Assembly (NCBI GenBank): GCA_003117195.1
Contig: BDSI01000047.1
Span: 1 to 64,000 of the forward strand
Direction: 5' to 3'
DNA: 64,000 bases
From: Eudorina sp. 2006-703-Eu-15
Taxonomy: Eukaryota; Chlorophyta; Chlorophyceae; Chlamydomonadales; Volvocaceae
The notes beneath the pieces were generated by a model. It was not told the origin of the DNA. It saw only the letters and a list, made by a program, of their open reading frames with translations, and did not search any database. Position numbers and translations under genes: made by a program. Positions 44,457 through 57,481 of the stretch are shown piece by piece (within the stretch, counting starts at the first letter, position 1; the number at the start of each line of letters is the position of its first letter).

Positions 44457-45923
44457 AGTGTTCTGAAAGCATAAATGCCATTGCGCTGCGTTGCGGCGCC
44501 CCACGCAAGCTCACCCAGCGTCCCTCGCGTCCCCCTCCCGAAACGTACCGTACGTCAGTTTTGTCGTTGGTCGGCTGTCTCGCCTGCCCGCATGGTGCGA
44601 GAACTCGCCTGTCAATGTCTGCATATCCGTTGACAACTGTGCTGCTAAGTCGTCCTGCAGCACAGCATTCGCCTTTTGCCGGCAAATCCAGTTTCGACAG
44701 TGAATGCGGCGGCTTGCATTTCGCGCATGAAGCTACCCCGCAATCCGTCTTGCTTCAACCGCCGTCATCTGCCGTACGTCGGTTATCTGCCTTACATCAC
44801 TCTGCTGCTTCACAACGTCACAAGCTGTCCTGCCAGAACATGGAGGAGTTGCTGCCCGTGCTGCTGCCCCTCGCTGCCCAATGGGTGCGGTGCGTTCGAT
44901 GTGCAATGACTCCGGTGGCCCAAAACACTTCTTAACACTACCTATAGCCTTGGGTCCGTCCTCGGGCTGCTGCTGCGGGTGGTGATCGTATGCACAACGC
45001 CGCAGACGAGTTCCGTGCCTCTCCGAAGGGGCTCACAAAGCCTCTTAACGTTACATTCAGGCCCAGCTGACAACACTGAACGCGAAGCCGTACGGGAAGC
45101 TGCTGAGTCCCGTACTCAAAAGAGTCCGATTGCACAGCACATCCACAAAACTACACATAATCTAAACACGGGCAACACACCACATCAACAACCGCGCTTT
45201 CGTCCACGTCAACTACCTGGTTGATGGCCCACAGAACCCAGGACACCACGACAGCAGATCACCAACGGCGGATGCGGAAGCCGCGCACAGCAAAACACGG
45301 CGTTGCGTCGGCTGCGTGCCCGCGCTGCGCGGCCTGCAATGCTGCCATGCCTGCAACCACCGCTTACAGGATGGATGTCCGGGCAAACGCTTCCCAGCGC
45401 CTGCGACGGGACCTCGGGCTGAGCGGTCCCAGGAGGCCCGGCGTCCACAGTCGGCGTCCACAGGATGAAACCCACCAGCAGGGGCCTCAGGATGGCGGCA
45501 AGGTGCTGTTCCCGAGAATCAGTGAGGGCCAACAACACAACACTAGCGGCCTGCGTCCGGGCTGGCAGCCCTGGCTGCCTCAGTGCACACAGCATGTGAT
45601 TCCTCAGCCCGAAGCGCGGCCCGACCACTCCGTATACCCGCCCGATCTCCACCTCAAACCGCGAAGGTCCCAGGCTCCCGCCAAATCTACTCTTCAAGGC
45701 AACTACGGTGAGCCTCTGCCGGGCGCTTCTCTGTGATTCTGGTAATGCGCTCCGTGAACGACTGCGGGGCTGCTGCTGCTCGCCATCCTGCTACGGCACC
45801 GCCCCAGGATGGCGAATCCTCCGCAGACCCAACCCCGTCCCGCTCCCTGCCCGGAAAAGGGCTACACGGAAAACGCTGCGAGGGCAGCCGATCAGGGTAT
45901 TGCGAAGCAACACAGCGCGGCCT
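44457..45923. other. Intergenic: transporter promoter and peroxiredoxin 3' region
   Basis: No additional gene recognised. The TTACA at 45364-45368 is a candidate TGTAA signal for the peroxiredoxin mRNA, implying a 3' UTR of about 560 bases. Confidence 0.45.
45364..45368 (-). terminator. Candidate poly(A) signal (TGTAA) of the peroxiredoxin gene
   Basis: TTACA on the plus strand, the nearest such word I noted past the stop at 45924. Confidence 0.4.
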
Positions 45924-47924
45924 CTACAGGGCAGCCAGCATATCCTCGGCCGAGGAGACCGTGAAAGCGCCGCCCTCCTCGAGATTCAGCACCTGCGCAG
46001 CGGCAACACGGCAAGGCAGGGACCCGCGAGTCAATAAGACCCGTCCGCCGGCCAAGCAGCTAACGCGCTCAAAAGCATCCGCACGGCTTCCTCACAGCTT
46101 GCTTGCAACAGAGGCAACACAGACGCACTTCCATACGGCTTCAGCCTCCAACCCCCGGGCGCGGTTCTGTGCAGCTCCGCACCCGCCTCGAGCTGGGTGC
46201 CAGCTGCCCTGCTAGCCGGCCCCTCACGGCACCACTCGATGCTTCCCACCGCCCTGTCCCCAGCGTCCTCCCCAGCCCCGAGCCACCCAGCCCTTTGGCC
46301 CACCAACCAATCACACAGACCCGCGCATGCTCATCACCGCACCCGGGCGCCCTGCGCCAGCCCCCGTACCTTGACGACCTGGTCGTCCACCAGCATCGAG
46401 TAGCGCCTCGAGCGCAGCCCCAGGCCCTTGTCCACCAGGTCCAACTCCACGCCCAGGGCCTTGGTGAACTGGCCGTTGCCGTCCGCCAGCATGAGGATCT
46501 TGTCGCCCGCCTTGAGGTCCTTGCCCCAGGCCGCCATCACGAAGGCGTCGTTCACGGACACGCACGCGATGGTGTCGACGCCCTGTTGTGCGGTCGGTGT
46601 GCAGGTGGTGATGGTTGTGGGGGTGAGGATGGCGTCGTTGGTGGTGGTGCGCATGGTGGTGTTTTGGTGTGTGGGCATGGGGTGTGTGGGCAACAGTGAG
46701 GCACGCACGCACGTGACGGGGGCGTCCGCAAGATGGCGGCTCATTAGGAACCAGCGCGGGCAATATCTGGTATGGCGTGCCCATGGCAACAGACATGCAG
46801 TTGGAACAGGCTTGCGGCCGCATGGCGCTGATGGCCCGGACAGCACTAGGGCATCACCACAAAAATGCGCCAATGGAATGCGCTCTCAACCGACAAGGCT
46901 GCTTCCATCCACAAATCCATCCATCCACGGCTCCGAGCAGCACACACCGCGCCGCTGCCGGCGCCTGCTGCCGCCTCGCCGGTCCCACACCTCGGAACGA
47001 CCCATCACTTGGCCCCCACCACCCGACGCGCGCCGCCGACACCCACCTTGGTGTCCCACCTTTGTTTCTGGGTTTGAGTTTTCTCTTCTTTTCAACCCAC
47101 CTTGGTCTTAAGCTCGTCCGCCTTGTCAACGAAGCCGGGCACGTGCTTCAGGGAGCAGGTGGGCGTGAAGGCGCCCGGGACGGCGAACAGCACCACCTTC
47201 TTGCCTTTACAGAGCTCCTCCGTCGTGACGTCGCGCATCTGGCCCTCCCCGTCGAAGTATCTGGGGGAGGCACCAGGAGCCCAGATCGCACAAGGAGCCC
47301 AGGACCAGGAGGAGGAATGTCACGAGGAGACTAGGGTACGGGTAGCGACATCGTGAGCTTCCCGCAGGACGAGCACATATCATTGCAAGTGCGGAAAGCA
47401 GGACATGATCTAAAAGAAAGGATGGGCGCTGTTGGTGGCAGGGAGGACGAGGCAAGAGATGTATGAGCATCTGGGGACAATCTGAGCGCAACCCGGGAGG
47501 GCGGACATGGCAGCCCTCACGTATCCCCGCGCGCGCTTCAAACGTCCCGGACGCGCAGTCCGGAGATGGGATTCCGCCCTGGGCGGTGCAGATTGGGGCG
47601 TGCTAGAGACCAAGGGAAAGGTGACGCATGCACTTTGGGGGGGGGGGGAGGAAATTGCGATTCAATCTCATTAGGGGGTTTCAAGCACCGCGCGTCCAAA
47701 ACTTGTAACCCTTCCGACGCCAACCCCCACTGACACAGACAATCCACGTGCCCACCAATCCCAAAAGACAAACCCGTGTACAGGCCAACAGGGTTGAGTT
47801 GACGAATCGCAGACGTGCAGGGGAACTGGTCAAGGACCCGAGTGCCTCGCCCCTCGAACGTGCCGTACTTGAATTTCGCATCAGGCAGCTTCTGTCCCAC
47901 AGCGATGGCTTGTGGCACAATCAT
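45924..47924 (-). CDS. PRXII: Type II peroxiredoxin (PRXII/PRX5 family), 165 residues
   Basis: Thiol peroxidase that reduces H2O2 and alkyl hydroperoxides with electrons from glutaredoxin or thioredoxin. Exons 47869-47924, 47101-47260, 46370-46582 and 45924-45992 join in phase. Diagnostic features are [12 protein letters not shown] at the N terminus, then [20 protein letters not shown] with the peroxidatic Cys (about Cys54), [20 protein letters not shown] with the second conserved Cys (about Cys78), and the end [19 protein letters not shown]. The 24-residue Cys spacing and the length match cytosolic type II enzymes. Upstream of this ATG an in-frame stretch RQAAIRFSSASRT follows a possible acceptor (TTGCAG at about 47990), so an extra 5' exon coding an organelle transit peptide is possible. 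Without it the product would be cytosolic. The intron before exon 3 is rich in GTGGTG. Confidence 0.93.
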
Positions 47925-48679
47925 GGTACGGCTCGCGCTGCTGAAACGGATAGCCGCCTGACGACCGCGCTGTCCCGCGAGCCTGCAAGTTCACAAACAA
48001 CGTAACTCTGTTGAGCGAGGATTCCGGATAAACCAAGCTGTCCCTCTTAGATTCATGTCGACAAGCTGGCAACAAGGAGCCGTCCATGATGATGGTTCCA
48101 GGAAGCAAACCCCAATTAGCAGTCAACCACGCAATCACAGCACGATATGGCAGCCAGAGCGAGAAAGCAAAGTGTTAGCGCACGCGCTCAGCCTTGCCAA
48201 AGTTTCGCCTGATGGCCTCAGCAATATAACGTACTTGCCCGTTGGTCCTGAATGAATGCCAATGCCATGACTTACCTCGATTGATGCCTGCAGATGTTAG
48301 CCAGCATGCTGCGGCCTAATAGTGGTTGCACGGACTGAGTTGGGAAGGGTGTTGCTTTCAATACCCTCACGACCAGCAGTGAAGATCGAAAATATGAGTT
48401 GTAAGGTTATGAAAGTATTGGTGTCTATCAAGTAACGGATTGTCCGACACACGCCGAGATGTCCAAAAAGGTCGGGCGCTCGGACCGGAATCATGATGGT
48501 GTTGCACATCAGGTCATCCAAATGCCGACCCCTGCAAATTCAAAACATTGGCCCTCCCAATGCATGGAGAACAAAATTTTTGGTTCTTTCAGCAACCTAA
48601 TCGGGGGAATGCGGAAAGAAGTTTGAACCCCGAGCGGAGGAAAACGTCGCTGAAACCTTCTCGCCGGGGCCATAGCGAT
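47925..48679. promoter_or_regulatory. Divergent intergenic region between peroxiredoxin and coiled-coil genes
   Basis: About 750 bases separate the two start codons. It must hold both promoters unless the peroxiredoxin has an additional upstream exon. No clear motif was identified. Confidence 0.4.
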
Positions 48680-51600
48680 ATGCAGGCATTTGTTCCACTT
48701 CATCTTGTTACAGTTGGTGTGGGTGTGGCCTGGCTGGTTCGGTCCTTGACGGTCAATTCTACCCCCAAATCAAGGGCCCCTGAACCGGCCGATGCCGCGC
48801 CAGACGAATCCAAAGATGTAGATTTGGAGCAAAGCGCTACGCAATGGCTTGCACGAAGCGGAACTGACCACAGGAGTCCGCGCTCGCCCGCCGTCGTCGT
48901 GGCACGGCCGTCATCATACGCTGAACTGGAGCTCTTGGCGGACGGCGACTTCGTTTACCTGCGTTTAGGGGGCAATGTTCTGACTGCCCTGGTACCTCTG
49001 GTCAGGCATCTGTCCTTGCAGCCGTTGCAGCTTATCAAGGGGAACCCAGGTTGGTGGGGTATGTGGGGGTTTTGGCCACAATCATTGGGCGGGATGAAAC
49101 TCTGAAGAAGGCATGCACGGGATGAGCAAAATGGACAGCGCCTGGAGGAACAATGCGTGTTGTTAGCCTGTCAGCATACACCGAGCAGTCCGGTACCGGC
49201 ACAACGTCCGCACGTCCCGCTCATGACGAGGGGTGCTGCGCACGTGTCATGTCAACCCCACGCTGTCACCATGGACACGTCGCTGTCCATGTGCGCGACG
49301 CAGATGCGATTCCCACAGCGCCACTGGAGGCAATCAGTGTTTGGCTGGTGCGGCGCTGGAAGCAGCAGGTCGCTTTCGAGCTCCTGGGGTAAGGCGTCTC
49401 TCGGTTGCACTGCGCTTGACCAACCGGCGTGGGGTTTGTCATGCTCTCGCTGTGTTTATCGCATTCACGTGGTTGCGATTATTGCGACGGCTGCAGCTGG
49501 CGACTCTCAGGCGCCGATGCCTGGAGAGCTGTATGTCACTAAACCATGGTGCTGCGTCAGACACAGTTCGCACTGGTCGAATGGGACGGGGCCGGTTAAG
49601 CTGGTAGCCCTTGCACGCCGGCTCACTGAAAATCCTTTAACCTGCGGCTTCCGCAGGCCGCACGATCGGCGCCACCTCCTCGAGGCGGACCCAGGCGCGC
49701 CTCATGGCGTTTCGTTGGGCGCCGGGTCACCTGGAAAACGCGGTCGCTGGTTGATTACGCCGCAGGGACTCGCTAGCGCACGTTATCCTGACCAGGTGGG
49801 CAGATCGGAGCAGCCCGCGGTACGTCTAACAGACATCCGCTTTACGTGGGGGTTCCCGGCGTGCAACATCCCGTCGTTTGTAACGCGCCCTGCCGTGTGG
49901 CTGCATCTTAATGTGCTCCCATTTCAAGTAGATGAATGCGCCTCGGAATGCAAATTGCCCAGCTTGACGAATATCCTGGGCCTCTGCCGCCTTTGGGCAC
50001 CGCCGCCGCCCAGATCCTGCCGCTGCAAGTGCTCACTGTGCAGCTGTTCGACTCTCGCGCGGTCAAGTCCGTTCGGGACGGACTGGGGCTGAAGCTGGCG
50101 GAGCTTGGAGCCAAGGTGCGTGTGTTGGCTGAGCCGCAGCGCGTCACGACCGTAAGCGGGTGTCCGCCTTGCTGCGCATCAAGAGCCTCACTTCAGCAAT
50201 TTCGTCCCGTGTGGTGTTGGCCGTCATAATGTTACCAGAATGGGCTGATCCCGGTCTCTGTTCCTGGTTCTACCGTAGCAGTATGTCAGGCCGGGGGTTT
50301 ATCGTGCAGTTGCGTGGCAGCCAGGACCACTCACGCTGATCAAAAGCTGAAATCACGCAATTTGTAAGGACGGTCCGTTTTCCGGTCGGTCTTTGGCGTG
50401 CAGTTGCGTCATGAGGAGCGGAGTCGGGCGGAGTCGGAGGTGGAACGGGGGAGGCTCGAGGCGGCGCTCAAACGCGTGAGGAACGAGACTGAGACGCAGG
50501 TAGGTGCACGACCGGTTGCACCGGCAGCTTCGGTCTTTCCGACAGACAAGCGCTTGCTGCCAATGTGCAATCGCTGCCGTTCATGGTGCTGATGTGCCCA
50601 ACTGACATTTCACATGTCACGTGTGACCCATCCGTGGTATCGCTTTGGGTTGTGGCGGGGCAGATCGCGGCGTTGCGTGCCCAGCTGGAGGCGGCCCTGG
50701 TCGCGAGACACACAGCGGAGCGCCAGGTGGCGGCGCTGCATGCCCAGAAGGCGGACGAGGCGGCCAGGACCAAGGTACCTGAATGCCCATTTGACACACC
50801 CGCCTCGCGACGTCCTGCTCCGTGCGGCGATTCCTTTTGGATCATGGGCGATTGCCTCTATTGGGCCCTAGGGTTCGGGACGGGTCCTATGGCCCTTCTG
50901 CTGTGGGGTTCACAATGTACAATCCGGCGACATGTAATGTTCTCGCGACCTCAAAAGGGCGCCTCATTCCCAGTCAACTCAAGCGGCCCTTCACACGCGC
51001 CTCGCATTGCCTTGCGACCGGCCGCAGATGGCGATGGCACGGGTGGCGCAGGCCGAGTTCGAGGCGCAGCAGGTCGAGGCGACGGTGCGGCGGCAGCAGC
51101 AGCAGATCCAGGGCATGCTGGCTGGACACGCGGAGTAAGCAGAATTGCGCGTCCGTCTGTCCGCGCGCGTCCTCGGCGTCCTGAGACCTGCACTCGGCAG
51201 ACGAAACCGCGCACATGACTCAGTGGAAGGCGGCTGCCCGCGCACGTGCTGTTGTGATGTGTTTATGACCCAGGCCACACGCATGAGGATATGGAATGGG
51301 GCAGCTATGATCGGAATTGCTGGTGCAGCAGCTGGTGCACTCCTTTTCGCCGGGCTGCAGGGTTCAGGGCAGCTCTAGTTTGCGGCGGGTGCACCAGCAA
51401 GCTTCGCGCCCCCCGTCATGTCATTGACCGCCGCTCGTCGCTGCTCCACCGTGCTCCAGGGAGCTGCGCACCCTCCAGCAGGAGCTACAAATCGCGCGGG
51501 AGGCCAACGAAGGCCTCCAGAGGGCCATGCGGGAGCAGGTGCGGCTTGCGCGGGAGGGGGGCACCTGTGGATGGGCGGCAGTTCGTGGGCCCGAGAGCGG

Positions 51601-54600
51601 CCTGGGCGACGACTGAAGCATGCGAGTTGGAAAATACTCAGGCTGTGAGCTAGCACAGTCTGGCCTTGCTGCCTTCTGCGTTCATGATGTGCCGTCCGTT
51701 TGGCAACCGGCAGGAGCAGCAAGCACAGCAATGTCGTGTCTGGCAAGGGTCATAGAGTCTGTAAGGTATACCAGCAAGCAAATTGATCGACCGAAACTGT
51801 GTTGCGCATCCGGTGTCCGCTTCTTACACACGGCATTTGGTCGCCGACAATTTGGTGCTGGTTGTCGAGCTGGTGCTGGCGCTGTCGCAGTTTGTAACCT
51901 GCTGGTGTGCGTGTTTCTGTGCGTTATCGGACAGAACATGTCTCTGAAGGGCGCGTTGGAGCTGCGAGACGCCAGGATTCTGGAGCTGGAAGAGGAAAAT
52001 GACCGCATGGACACGGTGCTTCAAGTGAGGGGGTTTTCGGGACGAGGGTGCCTGACTTGGATTGCCGGGACGGGGTGCATCACATTGTTGTAGAATTTTG
52101 TACCCGTAAACATCGAACAATAACGATAGGCGTGACGCGTGGTGCCCAACTTGGGCGCCCGCGTACGGAGCGTAGGAAGGGGCGCCACGGCCAGGTACCC
52201 CGCTGTTTGCTGTGTTCAAGATGCGTGTGTTAGCTAATCTATAAAGGATATCGACCTGCGGCGCACCCGGGCCCCACATTTGGTACACGGCGCATCGGGC
52301 CCCTCATCTTGAATCATGATGCACAGGTGATCCAGGCGCAATTGGGCGGTGGGATTGCAATGCCGGGTGGTCACATCAGCAGCGACCCGGACGTGCCTTC
52401 CTGTGAGCCCCCCGTGGGCGCAGTCGACGCATTCGGCACTGTTCCGGAAGCGCTTGACGATGACGTAGCTGCAGCAATAGCAGCAGTGGCAACGGCGGAA
52501 GGTGCGGCCTTGGGCGTGACGGGTCCTGGCGCAAGTGAACCCGGGGAGGAGCTGAACCTGTCTTTTTCGGCGGCAGCTGCTCAGCCGGTGGACGAGCCGC
52601 CGCTGTGGAGGTCGCTGCTCGACCTGACGGGCGACCTAAGCGTGACTGCCCTCAAGGTAGGTGGTTAGCAACTTCGAGGGTAGCAACGACAGGGGGAGAT
52701 ACATTAGTACCGTGTACCGGTAGAACTTCTAGGACGACAGCCACAGTCGTAAACCTGGCCCTGCGTGCCGAGTATTAACCTACCGTAATCCAGGCAAATT
52801 GGTCGAACGAATGTGTTGGGAACTGTTTGGATCGCGCCTCTGCAGGAGAGCTTGGCGATCAGCCGCCGGAACACCGCGGAGGACGCACCCATGCCACAGT
52901 GGCCCTGCGATGTACTACCACCCGCCGTTGGTGCTGGGGCCGTCCCCGTGTGCCGGCACGGGAGCGTGGCGGACGAGGCGGGGCCTGGAGCTGGCGACTG
53001 GGGCAGCGGCGGCGGCGGCACGGGCGTTGACGAGGAGGAGTTTGTCAGCGCGGCTGACAGACTGGCTGGGCGCTTGAGGCCGCCGAGCGCCGCAGTGACG
53101 CCGATGAAGCAGCAGCCGCAGGTGCCAGGGGCGGGCGCGGATGCGGCGGCGCGTGGAAGCAGCCTCGGGGGTAAGGTGCAAGGCCCTAGGAAAGGGTCGG
53201 GACCGAAGAGAACACCATTCATTCAGCGCGCGGTCCACAAGTCGGGCTGACCGGACAGATGCGAACACCAGACTGTCAGATCGGGGTTGTTGGTTTATCC
53301 CTCACAGTCTTGCTGAGAACCTACGCAGTCGGGAACGGCCGCGTTGGGCACGCTCTTCGCCATGACAGCCCTCCCATTCACCTCGCGCTCAGATAGGAAT
53401 ACGTGGAACTCCCCTCCTTAGGGTTGGTAGAACGCGGTCGTGGGGGTCTATTCGCACGGCCTTTCACCGTGGCTATTGTCACACAATGGCACTCACTGAT
53501 GCCCCATCCGTCCCGCGGGACTGGCCATGTCCCTGCACAGGTCCCGTAGACCTGGCGGCGGCGGCCGCAAAGGCTGACCTTGACGGCGTGGCGCCGGGCG
53601 GAGCCGCTACTGCGGCCGGACCGGGCTGCAGTCCAGCCGATCTCGAGTACGGCATGGAGGCGACGTTGACGCTCGACTCGTTGAAACGGCGCATGCGGCA
53701 GCTGGAGGCGGAGCGGGAGCGCCTGGAGCTGCTCAAGGTCAGCTTGGAGGGCTCCCTGCCGTGGCGTGTCAGGATGAGCACCGGCGGCGGAGCGGTCAGC
53801 TGCTCGAGCCGACTGGCGTTCTGCACAGAGAGCAATGGCCGTCCGGGCGCTGGCCTGGGCAGCATCGACGGTGCAGACGGTGTGTCGGTGACGGCCTTGA
53901 AAGCCGTCACGGAGGAGGACCAGCGGGACCAGGAGGAGGAGGCGGAAGGGGAGAGGCAGGTAGACCAGCACAAGCACTCTCGACGAAGACAGGTTACAGC
54001 AAATGTAGTGCAGCGACAGCAGTCCGAGCAGAAGCAGCAGATTCTCGTTGCCGTTGGCGCAGATGCAGACGAGGTATTAGGCAGCCGGCCCGTGCATGGT
54101 AGCGTGGGAGCCAAGCAGCCGGCGGAGATATGGCGGGCGCTAGAACAGCAGCAGCAGGCCGCTGAGCAGCGTGGGGCTGAGAGCAGCAGCAGCGGCCTAG
54201 GCGTGCACCTATTGGAAGCCATGGAGAAGGGCGTGCATTCAGGGCCCAGCGCGCACAGCTGTACGAGCGCACCCGAGTGGATCGTGACCGGGCAGCAGCG
54301 CCAGACATACGGAAGGATCATCGCCGCGACGAGTGCGGCCGTCAACAACAGGTAGTTCTCTATAGGACACCGTGCGTTTCGCTGTGTGGTCACGTTGGCT
54401 GTGCCCGTGCGTGGGGTTGTGTGGCTGAATGATTATCCACGTGGAAACTGGGCCAGTTGCAAATCGATATCCTTCCTCTAGAGCGCGCTCGCCTTCTCGT
54501 AAGGCTGGGCGTGTGTTTGGGCATCTGCCTGTGACGGGATCAACTGATTGATCATTGACATTAGTTCCACGTTGGCCCGCCCGTATTCGCTTATCACAGG

Positions 54601-55755
54601 CCAATCACTGGCAGCGCGGACGGCAGCAACGGTAGCGGCAGCTCCAGCGGCGGCTCCAGCTCACCCGAGCAAGGGACCCGCGTGCGCTGCATCACGGAAC
54701 AGCTGCTGCACAGAAGCGGGTCCGGGTGCGGAACACCGAAGGGCTCTCCTTCCACGAACTGCGTGGGGCTGCTTGGTGGTGCATCCTTTGCGGCAGTGCA
54801 CACCACCACATGGTCCCGCCCATGCGCATCAACAGCATCTGCTGCGATGGCGCCTGCAGTGGATGCTGAAGGCAGCACCGGCAGTTCGAGCTGCTGCAGC
54901 ATGGGCGGTCTGAGCGGCGAGGGCTCCGTCCACCGACGACTGGAGACGGAAGGCAGCGAAGAGATGCGGGCAGTTGCCCCCGCTCCGGCTGCGCCTGCAT
55001 TTGGTGTGGTCGGTGCTGCCCGCGCAGAGCTGCCTTGCTGCGTCCCCGGCGGTGCAGCGGAGGCCGCTGATGGGTCCACCACTGCGCCGGTTGCTCAGGG
55101 CGCGGGCGGCTTGATTGCGGCCCACGGTGCGCCGCTGCCACGCCCGATCGCATTCGGAAGCGCCACCTTGCCCGGCGCGGCAGGGCCCATTGGGCCGCGA
55201 GTCCCGGGTCTGATCATCGGTGGCAGCCCCGCTGCTGATTTCCCCTATGGAGTGTTCGACAGCATCGACGGAATGTGTAACCTGGGATCTACCCGCCTGC
55301 CGCCCAACGCACTCGCCGGCGGCTGGCAGACTGCGCGCCGGGTCGCGCACAGCCGACAGCCCTCTACCGGCGTCACTGTAGACGCCCAGCCGTCGGGGCT
55401 TGCTGCGCCTCCAACAGTCACCGCAACCGCGTCGTGCAGCCCGGGACCGATGGTGACGCCCCGTCAAGCATTTGGGATCATGCCTGCCGTGGCCACGGCC
55501 ACGCCCACCTCGTTGAAAGGCGGAGTGACCACGCCAATGAGCTGCGCCAGCACCACGGGCGGCGCCGAATTCGACGAGGGGCTGGTCCACTGTGACGAAC
55601 AGGAGATGTCGCCGCCGCCGGCTATGCTGCTGGGGCCGCTGGCCCAACTGCGCGGCGCGGCAGCGGCGGCGGTGGCGGCTATGGCGCCAAGCAGCTCGGC
55701 CAGCGGAAGCGGCCGGGTGCGGTCGGCCCTGTTTGACGACGACGAGGAAGATTGA
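48680..55755 (+). CDS. Unrecognised 1278-residue coiled-coil protein with N-terminal membrane anchor (13 exons)
   Basis: Exons 48680-49049, 49319-49388, 49657-49795, 49963-50115, 50404-50499, 50664-50774, 51028-51134, 51460-51538, 51934-52024, 52327-52656, 52846-53170, 53541-54351 and 54600-55755 join with GT/AG ends and consistent phases (a one-base uncertainty remains around 51934-52024). The N terminus, VPLHLVTVGVGVAWLVRSL, is a possible membrane or signal anchor. A small folded region follows (SSYAELELLADGDFVYLRLG, ISVWLVRRWKQQVAFELLG). Exons 5-9 encode continuous coiled coil (about residues 245-405; for example IAALRAQLEAALVARHTAER and ILELEEENDRMDTVLQ). A second short coil near residue 670 (LKRRMRQLEAERERLELLK) is embedded in a long Gly/Ala/Ser-rich disordered region ending in DDDEED. 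I know no family with this layout; a tethering or cytoskeletal role is speculation. Confidence 0.75.
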
Positions 55756-56499
55756 CGGGCTTCCGTGACCCTCAACTCTGCATCAGTGCATCTGCATCAG
55801 TTTGCGCGGCTGTGCAGCACCAGACTGGGGACTGGGCGTGTGATATTCTGTGCACTAACCACCTGGCGCGCGAGGGGCTCAGTGCTTGCTGCTGCATGCG
55901 TTCATTTTTGAGCTGTACTTAGTCTGTAGGCACCGCGTCTCCTCAACCACCTCGCCTGGAACATTTGAGGTTCGGTTCCGACACAGCTTCAGCACAATGC
56001 GACACACCCAGTAGGAAGGCTTTCTGTAGGAAAAGGCGTTTCCTCGTTGGACATCGACATGCATTGTTGTTTTCCTCGGGAGGTACGACCAGGCTTAAGC
56101 TTTTGAGAGGCAACGTAGGGTAGGTATGGGCTGGTTGCAGGGCTAGGGTGGATATTTTGCAGGTGAGAACGTCCGTTACGCTTAGTCATTCTCGCGCCTC
56201 AATTGGCCGACTCGAATTTTGACGCTAATGTTTTTTAGAGCATTCAGGAACCAGCACCACATCGGCATGAATAGTTGCTGCGGACTCGTGTTGTTTTCGT
56301 ACACGCCAGTTGTTGTTTGTTGCGCTACCGAGTTGAACATACGGGGTTGTGAGGTAGTAGGACGTGGTGGGGCAGGACCTAAGCAGAGGGGCACTGTACC
56401 CCTGTCGATGCAAGTCGCTTTCAACAGGCGGCTTGACTTTACAACGATCACCGCTAGACCATAATGCACGCTGTGCTTCGGCTGTCTGTCCAGAGCCAC

Positions 56500-56504
56500 T
56501 GTAA
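56500..56504 (+). terminator. Candidate poly(A) signal (TGTAA) of the coiled-coil gene
   Basis: TGTAA about 745 bases past the stop codon at 55755. Confidence 0.4.
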
Positions 56505-57279
56505 CATTTGCGTCAGGACTGACAGGACACATGCACGATACATCACAGGCGTGCAGCTGCATCATTCGCTGCCCCAAGACTCGGCATAGCTCTGCTTGGG
56601 ACCGAGCATGTCAAGTGTCATCTCAGCATTCAATGCCGCTCAGTCATCCGTTTCATCACCGCCAGGCTGGGCCAGGACTGAGGGCACCGCCCGTTCCTGG
56701 AACAAACCGCCAAGCGATGTGCGCGCGCCTGGACGGCTGGCTGTTAAACTCGGCCAGAGCTGCGCCACTTGAGACACACAGGGACACACCAGCCTACGGA
56801 AGTACTCACTTCGGATCGCAGGCGACGTTCAGCGGTCCCGCGCATATGGTACATCCAGGTCCTAACATCGGCAGTTGTACAACGCGATTTGAGGCCGCAG
56901 AGGAGACCCGTGAAAAAAAACATTCCCGACCACCAGAGCGGTGACAGCATTTGCCGGTCCAAAATTTCCACCTGCTTTGAAGATGTCAGTTCCACGGTAA
57001 TGCCCACTTCTACATGGCATGGCGGCCCCATCATCACCAAACAGCGAGTCGAAGGCCCCATGTCCGACAACAATTAGCTGCTTGCAAAGGAGTGGGATTC
57101 AAAATGGTAATTGACCAGAGACACCAGGTGAGTGGGAGCCAATCAGGCATGGGTCGCCTCATTGGGCGCATTGGTAGTGGCTGCTGTGCAGCATGTGGTG
57201 GGGGTAGACAGTCACCCTCTGCAGCTGTACCGCCCGTGTGGAGATCATGTCATATCAGGCATCCTGCCACCATTAAAAA

Positions 57280-57284
57280 TTACA
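57280..57284 (-). terminator. Candidate poly(A) signal (TGTAA) of the Mpv17-family gene
   Basis: TTACA on the plus strand, about 200 bases past the stop at 57482. Confidence 0.5.
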
Positions 57285-57481
57285 CCAACTCGACGTACCA
57301 TTGCACGGACAACCCACGGACGCACCCGGCTCAACTACGGCCATGCATGTTCACCATTCGACAGACAGCACGTGCGCGGCAGACGGCACGGGCCGTCATG
57401 GTCCTGAAAGCCATACGGCAACCCAGCCCCTGGACGCGACGGTGCATTCAGTTGAGCCTTTCCGAAACATTGCAACCCTGT

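Larger units (their letters stand above)
55756..57481. other. Convergent 3' regions of the coiled-coil and Mpv17 genes
   Basis: No gene recognised. It carries the candidate poly(A) signals listed separately at 56500 (plus) and 57280 (minus). A minus-strand open frame at 56744-57073 lacks support. Confidence 0.5.

Noticed and set aside
45221..46215. Plus-strand genes overlapping the peroxiredoxin 3' end
   Set aside because: They are antisense to a verified exon and its 3' UTR and lack recognisable content.
56744..57073. Minus-strand 109-codon gene between the coiled-coil and Mpv17 genes
   Set aside because: No family signature, no splice partners, and it lies in the expected 3' UTR zone.
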